Shown one piece after another: positions 6,670-9,391 of a DNA stretch of 9,391 nt. A model generated the notes under the pieces. It saw nothing but the letters and a program-made list of their open reading frames with translations. It was not told where the DNA came from and ran no database searches. Source of the DNA: Pseudomonadota bacterium (GTDB lineage Bacteria; Cyanobacteriota; Vampirovibrionia; LMEP-6097). The stretch is taken from positions 1 through 9,391 of the forward strand of contig RFQS01000077.1 in NCBI GenBank assembly GCA_009924885.1. Direction: 5' to 3'. Each line of letters starts with the position of its first letter. The first letter of the stretch is position 1. The translations under genes and the position numbers were made by a program.

Positions 6670-7435
6670 CCGTAAATCTGAGCAGTTAGATATCAGTAAA
6701 CTCTGGCTGAGAGGCGGCTTTCCACGTTCTTATCTATCTTCAAGCATAAAAGATTCTTATGAATGGCGTGAAAATTTCATAGAGACCTTTCTTGAAAGAG
6801 ACATACCAAATTTAGGAATTAACATCCCCGCTAGAACCCTCAGGCAGTTCTGGACTATGCTTTCACATTATCATGGACAGGTATTCAATGCCTCTGAATT
6901 AGCTCGCAGCATGAATTTAAGCAGCCCTACTATTCAAAGATATTTAGATATATTAAGTGGAACATTTATTATTAGACAGTTACAGCCTTGGTTTTATAAC
7001 GCAAAAAAACGCATAGTAAAAAGCCCTAAAATATACTTCAGAGACCCTGGTCTACTACACGTTTTCCTAAGCATAGACTCTAAAACAGCTTTAAATGGTC
7101 ATCCCAAGCTAGGTGCTTCTTGGGAAGGCTTCGCTTTAGAAGAATTTATATCTTTTCATAAATTAAGTGAGCAAGAATGTTTTTTCTGGGGATTACATAC
7201 TGGAGCTGAGCTGGATTTGGTTTTTCAAAAATCGGGTAAATTATATGGCTTAGAAGTTAAATATAGTGATGCTCCTAAAATGACTAAGTCCATGCACTCA
7301 GCTCTAGCAGAACTGAATCTAGAAAGGCTATTCATACTTTACCCAGGTAAAGATGCTTATAAATTGGATAAAAAAATCGAAGTTATTGGAATAGAGGCAC
7401 TTTCAGCTTTAAGCTTAAAAACTACAGTTAACTAA
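6653..7435 (+). CDS. AAA_14-DUF4143 ATPase, C-terminal half (gene split by adapter scar)
   Basis: The apparent start (M-C-I-R-D, 6653-6667) is read from adapter DNA and is the well-known artefact peptide of this adapter. Native sequence begins at about codon 7 (6671). The rest is the C-terminal part of the same ATPase: L-W-L-R-G-G-F-P-R-S (about 17-26), W-R-E-N-F-I-E-T-F-L-E-R-D (38-50), and a winged-helix-like segment with an N-A-S-E-L-A-R motif (79-85). F-R-D-P-G-L-L-H follows at 129-136. The DUF4143 region resembles a PD-(D/E)XK nuclease fold, with G-A-E-L-D (184-188) and E-V-K (201-203). Simply deleting the 19 bases does not restore the frame; 20 (or 17) must be removed, so a base or two at the junction is also unreliable. 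Its TAA overlaps the stop of the convergent downstream gene (7432-7435). Confidence 0.85.
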   Translation: MCIRDSRKSEQLDISKLWLRGGFPRSYLSSSIKDSYEWRENFIETFLERDIPNLGINIPARTLRQFWTMLSHYHGQVFNASELARSMNLSSPTIQRYLDILSGTFIIRQLQPWFYNAKKRIVKSPKIYFRDPGLLHVFLSIDSKTALNGHPKLGASWEGFALEEFISFHKLSEQECFFWGLHTGAELDLVFQKSGKLYGLEVKYSDAPKMTKSMHSALAELNLERLFILYPGKDAYKLDKKIEVIGIEALSALSLKTTVN

Positions 7436-9390
7436 AATACTGACGCTGCAAGCGTCACAGCCACATCTTCTATCTCAGGAATATGGGTACCCGGGAAAGC
7501 CGTTTTCGTAGCAGAGTCCACCATAATACTACAGTAAGGACAAGCCACGCTGACTTTATCTGGCTTGTGTTCATTTAATTCCTCAAAGCGCATTACATTA
7601 ATATGGCTACCAGGCATTTCATACCAAATCTGAGCACCACCGCCACCACAGCAAGTGCTTTTCTCTCTTTCATTAATGATGCTCTTCAACTGCAAGCCAG
7701 GTATACTCTCAAGAATAAATCTAGGAGGATTAAACACACGATTATATCTACCTAAATAGCATGGATCATGATAAGTAACGGATATATCAACCGAATTCTT
7801 AGGTATCAAGCGAGACTCCTGAATTAATTTAGCTAAAATCTCAGTATGGTGATAAATTTCGATATCTTCTAAACCAAACTCGGCATACTCATTCTTAAAA
7901 GTATTATAGACATGCGGACACTGAGTAATAATCTTTTTAACCCCAAAGGCTTTAAAAATTTCAATATTTTCCATGACTATTTCTTGAAACATGGCTTCAT
8001 CACCAGCTCTACGAGCGATATCTCCAGAACTTTTTTCCTCATTACCTAAAATAGCGAAACTAAGGCCAGCAGCCTCAAACAACCTTGCATTAGCTTTAGA
8101 TACCTCTATATTACGAGTATCATAGGAACCTGGACTACCCACCCAATATAAATATTCAAACTCAGCTTCCCCACGGCTTAAGACTTTAAGTTCTATATCA
8201 TATTCAGACTTAAGAGTATCTACCCACTTCTCTCTATCACTAGGAGGCAGTCCCCAAGGATTAGATTTAGTACGCACATTTTTCAGCGTAGACTGTAAAT
8301 TAGCTGGAGCTTGATTCATCGCAAGCAGTCCACGCCTCATATCTATAATAGTATCCACATGCTCTATTAATACTGGGCATTCTTCTACGCAGGCGTTACA
8401 AGAAGTACATGACCAGAGTACGTCTGGATTAATAAATTCATACAAACTCGGAGAGTGATCTTCGTGTTCAGCAGATTTACTATTAAAACCACTAACGTGG
8501 CTTTGAGATAATTTTTTTATATCCAAGAAAAGATGTTTTGGCGACAGTGGCTTATCAGTATTTTGAGCTGGGCAGACGACATGGCAGCGCCCACAAGCCG
8601 TACAAGCTTCACTGTCTAAAAGGGTTTTCCATGAAAAATCTTTATACTCAAAAACACCAGCATTAAAATCTTCTTCATTAATCTCTAAGCCCTTTTCCTC
8701 AGCTTCAAGCATATCTGAAAGCTTAAATGGCGTATAAAGCTGTCCTCTAGCTCTCTTCGAATGAAAGAACATAGAAAGTGGTGCCATGAAAATATGAATA
8801 AACTTAGAATACGGTATTAAAGCGATAAAAGTACAAGTTAGCAGAGCATGAGTCCACCAAAGCGTCACATGAGCCCCTCTTAAATCAGCATCAGTCATAA
8901 ATTGAAAAACTTGAGCTAAAGCATTACCAATAAAAGCATAGGACTCGTCCGCTGGAGTAGCGGCGATTCTCAGCCCCTCTACCATAAAACCAGTTACCAC
9001 TAAACTCAATAGAAATACTGGCTGAATCCAATCCTTCTGAGTATTGTCAAGTTTTTTACTAGTAAAAAGATAACGACGCAGAGCAAATATCGTAATACCC
9101 AGAAATAAAAATAAACCTCCAAGCTCCGCTGCAAAGCTGACTAATTTATAAAAGCTACCTTGAAAAAAATACACGGGTGAATGATCCTGAAAACCTACGA
9201 TATTCGTAACTATCCAGAGGGTCATAAAACCAATAAACACACCAGCATGAGCAAGACCGGGAGTCTTCTTCTGAGAGGTTTTCTTATGTAAGAAAGCATA
9301 GGTGAAAACATAAACCAGTCTATTCCAGACATCACTAAAACGATTCTCACCCTTAGGAAACTTAGCAGCGGTAATAATCGATATTTTCTT
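7432..9390 (-). CDS. NarI/HdrCD-like membrane Fe-S reductase, N-terminus cut by window edge
   Basis: The frame is open to the right edge (652 residues visible). The Met at 9240 is internal to the conserved G-L-A-H-A-x-M-F-I-G-F segment, so the true start lies beyond the window. The first third is a NarI-type cytochrome b membrane domain of about five helices with candidate haem His residues (A-H-A near 9247, W-W-T-H near 8850, and F-I-H-I/F-F-H-S near 8760-8800). Two ferredoxin motifs C-x2-C-x2-C-x3-C-P follow, at 8572-8604 and 8377-8409, then two CCG domains of the heterodisulfide reductase HdrB/D and glycolate oxidase GlcF type. The second keeps D-P-C, C-C-G-G-G-G and C-P-Y-C (7531-7761). 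The first has Ser or Val where Cys is expected. Such proteins move electrons between the quinone pool and a soluble partner, often an electron-transfer flavoprotein whose genes may lie to the right (inference). The physiological partner is not identifiable here. Confidence 0.88.
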   Translation of the reverse strand, partial: KKISIITAAKFPKGENRFSDVWNRLVYVFTYAFLHKKTSQKKTPGLAHAGVFIGFMTLWIVTNIVGFQDHSPVYFFQGSFYKLVSFAAELGGLFLFLGITIFALRRYLFTSKKLDNTQKDWIQPVFLLSLVVTGFMVEGLRIAATPADESYAFIGNALAQVFQFMTDADLRGAHVTLWWTHALLTCTFIALIPYSKFIHIFMAPLSMFFHSKRARGQLYTPFKLSDMLEAEEKGLEINEEDFNAGVFEYKDFSWKTLLDSEACTACGRCHVVCPAQNTDKPLSPKHLFLDIKKLSQSHVSGFNSKSAEHEDHSPSLYEFINPDVLWSCTSCNACVEECPVLIEHVDTIIDMRRGLLAMNQAPANLQSTLKNVRTKSNPWGLPPSDREKWVDTLKSEYDIELKVLSRGEAEFEYLYWVGSPGSYDTRNIEVSKANARLFEAAGLSFAILGNEEKSSGDIARRAGDEAMFQEIVMENIEIFKAFGVKKIITQCPHVYNTFKNEYAEFGLEDIEIYHHTEILAKLIQESRLIPKNSVDISVTYHDPCYLGRYNRVFNPPRFILESIPGLQLKSIINEREKSTCCGGGGAQIWYEMPGSHINVMRFEELNEHKPDKVSVACPYCSIMVDSATKTAFPGTHIPEIEDVAVTLAASVF

Positions 9391-9391
9391 A

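Noticed and set aside
6642..6678. A natural Tn5 or IS50 insertion in the ATPase gene
   Set aside because: The end sequence is the engineered mosaic rather than the natural outside or inside end; there is no 9-base duplication, no second end and no transposase.

Overview
The window is AT-rich, densely coding bacterial DNA, probably from an uncultured Gram-negative organism. It carries a large membrane-bound Fe-S reductase of the NarI/heterodisulfide reductase type, a carotenoid-type flavoprotein, envelope-targeted proteins without cysteine and the edge of a BREX phage-defence locus. The taxon cannot be fixed from sequence alone. A deltaproteobacterial or Bdellovibrionota-like lineage would fit, but this is a weak inference. 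Codon choice is mostly A/T-ending, with two conspicuous local exceptions.

Layout. Bases 1-211 (minus strand) hold the first 70 codons of a BrxA (DUF1819) protein, so a BREX locus probably continues to the left of the window. A 113-base divergent region separates it from two plus-strand genes joined by a 1-base overlap (325-3857): a 799-residue membrane-anchored protein with a coiled-coil tail, and a leucine-rich-repeat protein with a signal peptide. Neither has a recognisable specific function. After a 201-base gap with a good sigma70-like promoter come two tiny membrane proteins overlapping by 4 bases. One of them (4295-4453) is only 52 residues. They are followed closely by a phytoene desaturase/carotene isomerase-like FAD enzyme (4463-6130).

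A perfect 15-bp inverted repeat stands directly before an AAA_14-DUF4143 ATPase gene (6228-7435). That gene is broken in this sequence by exactly 19 bases of the synthetic Tn5 mosaic end used in transposase-based sequencing libraries. The break is almost certainly a library or assembly artefact, and the two ORFs are one gene of about 395 residues. The last gene (minus strand, 7432 to the right edge) is a NarI-type cytochrome b fused to two ferredoxin clusters and two CCG domains. It overlaps the ATPase gene tail to tail by 4 bases and runs off the right edge.

Most notable points: the sequencing-adapter scar that creates two false proteins; the BREX start at the left edge; loss of the expected cysteines in the first CCG domain of the Fe-S reductase; the long palindrome over the ATPase translation start region; and the uncharacterised cysteine-free envelope gene pair, whose codon usage is patchy.
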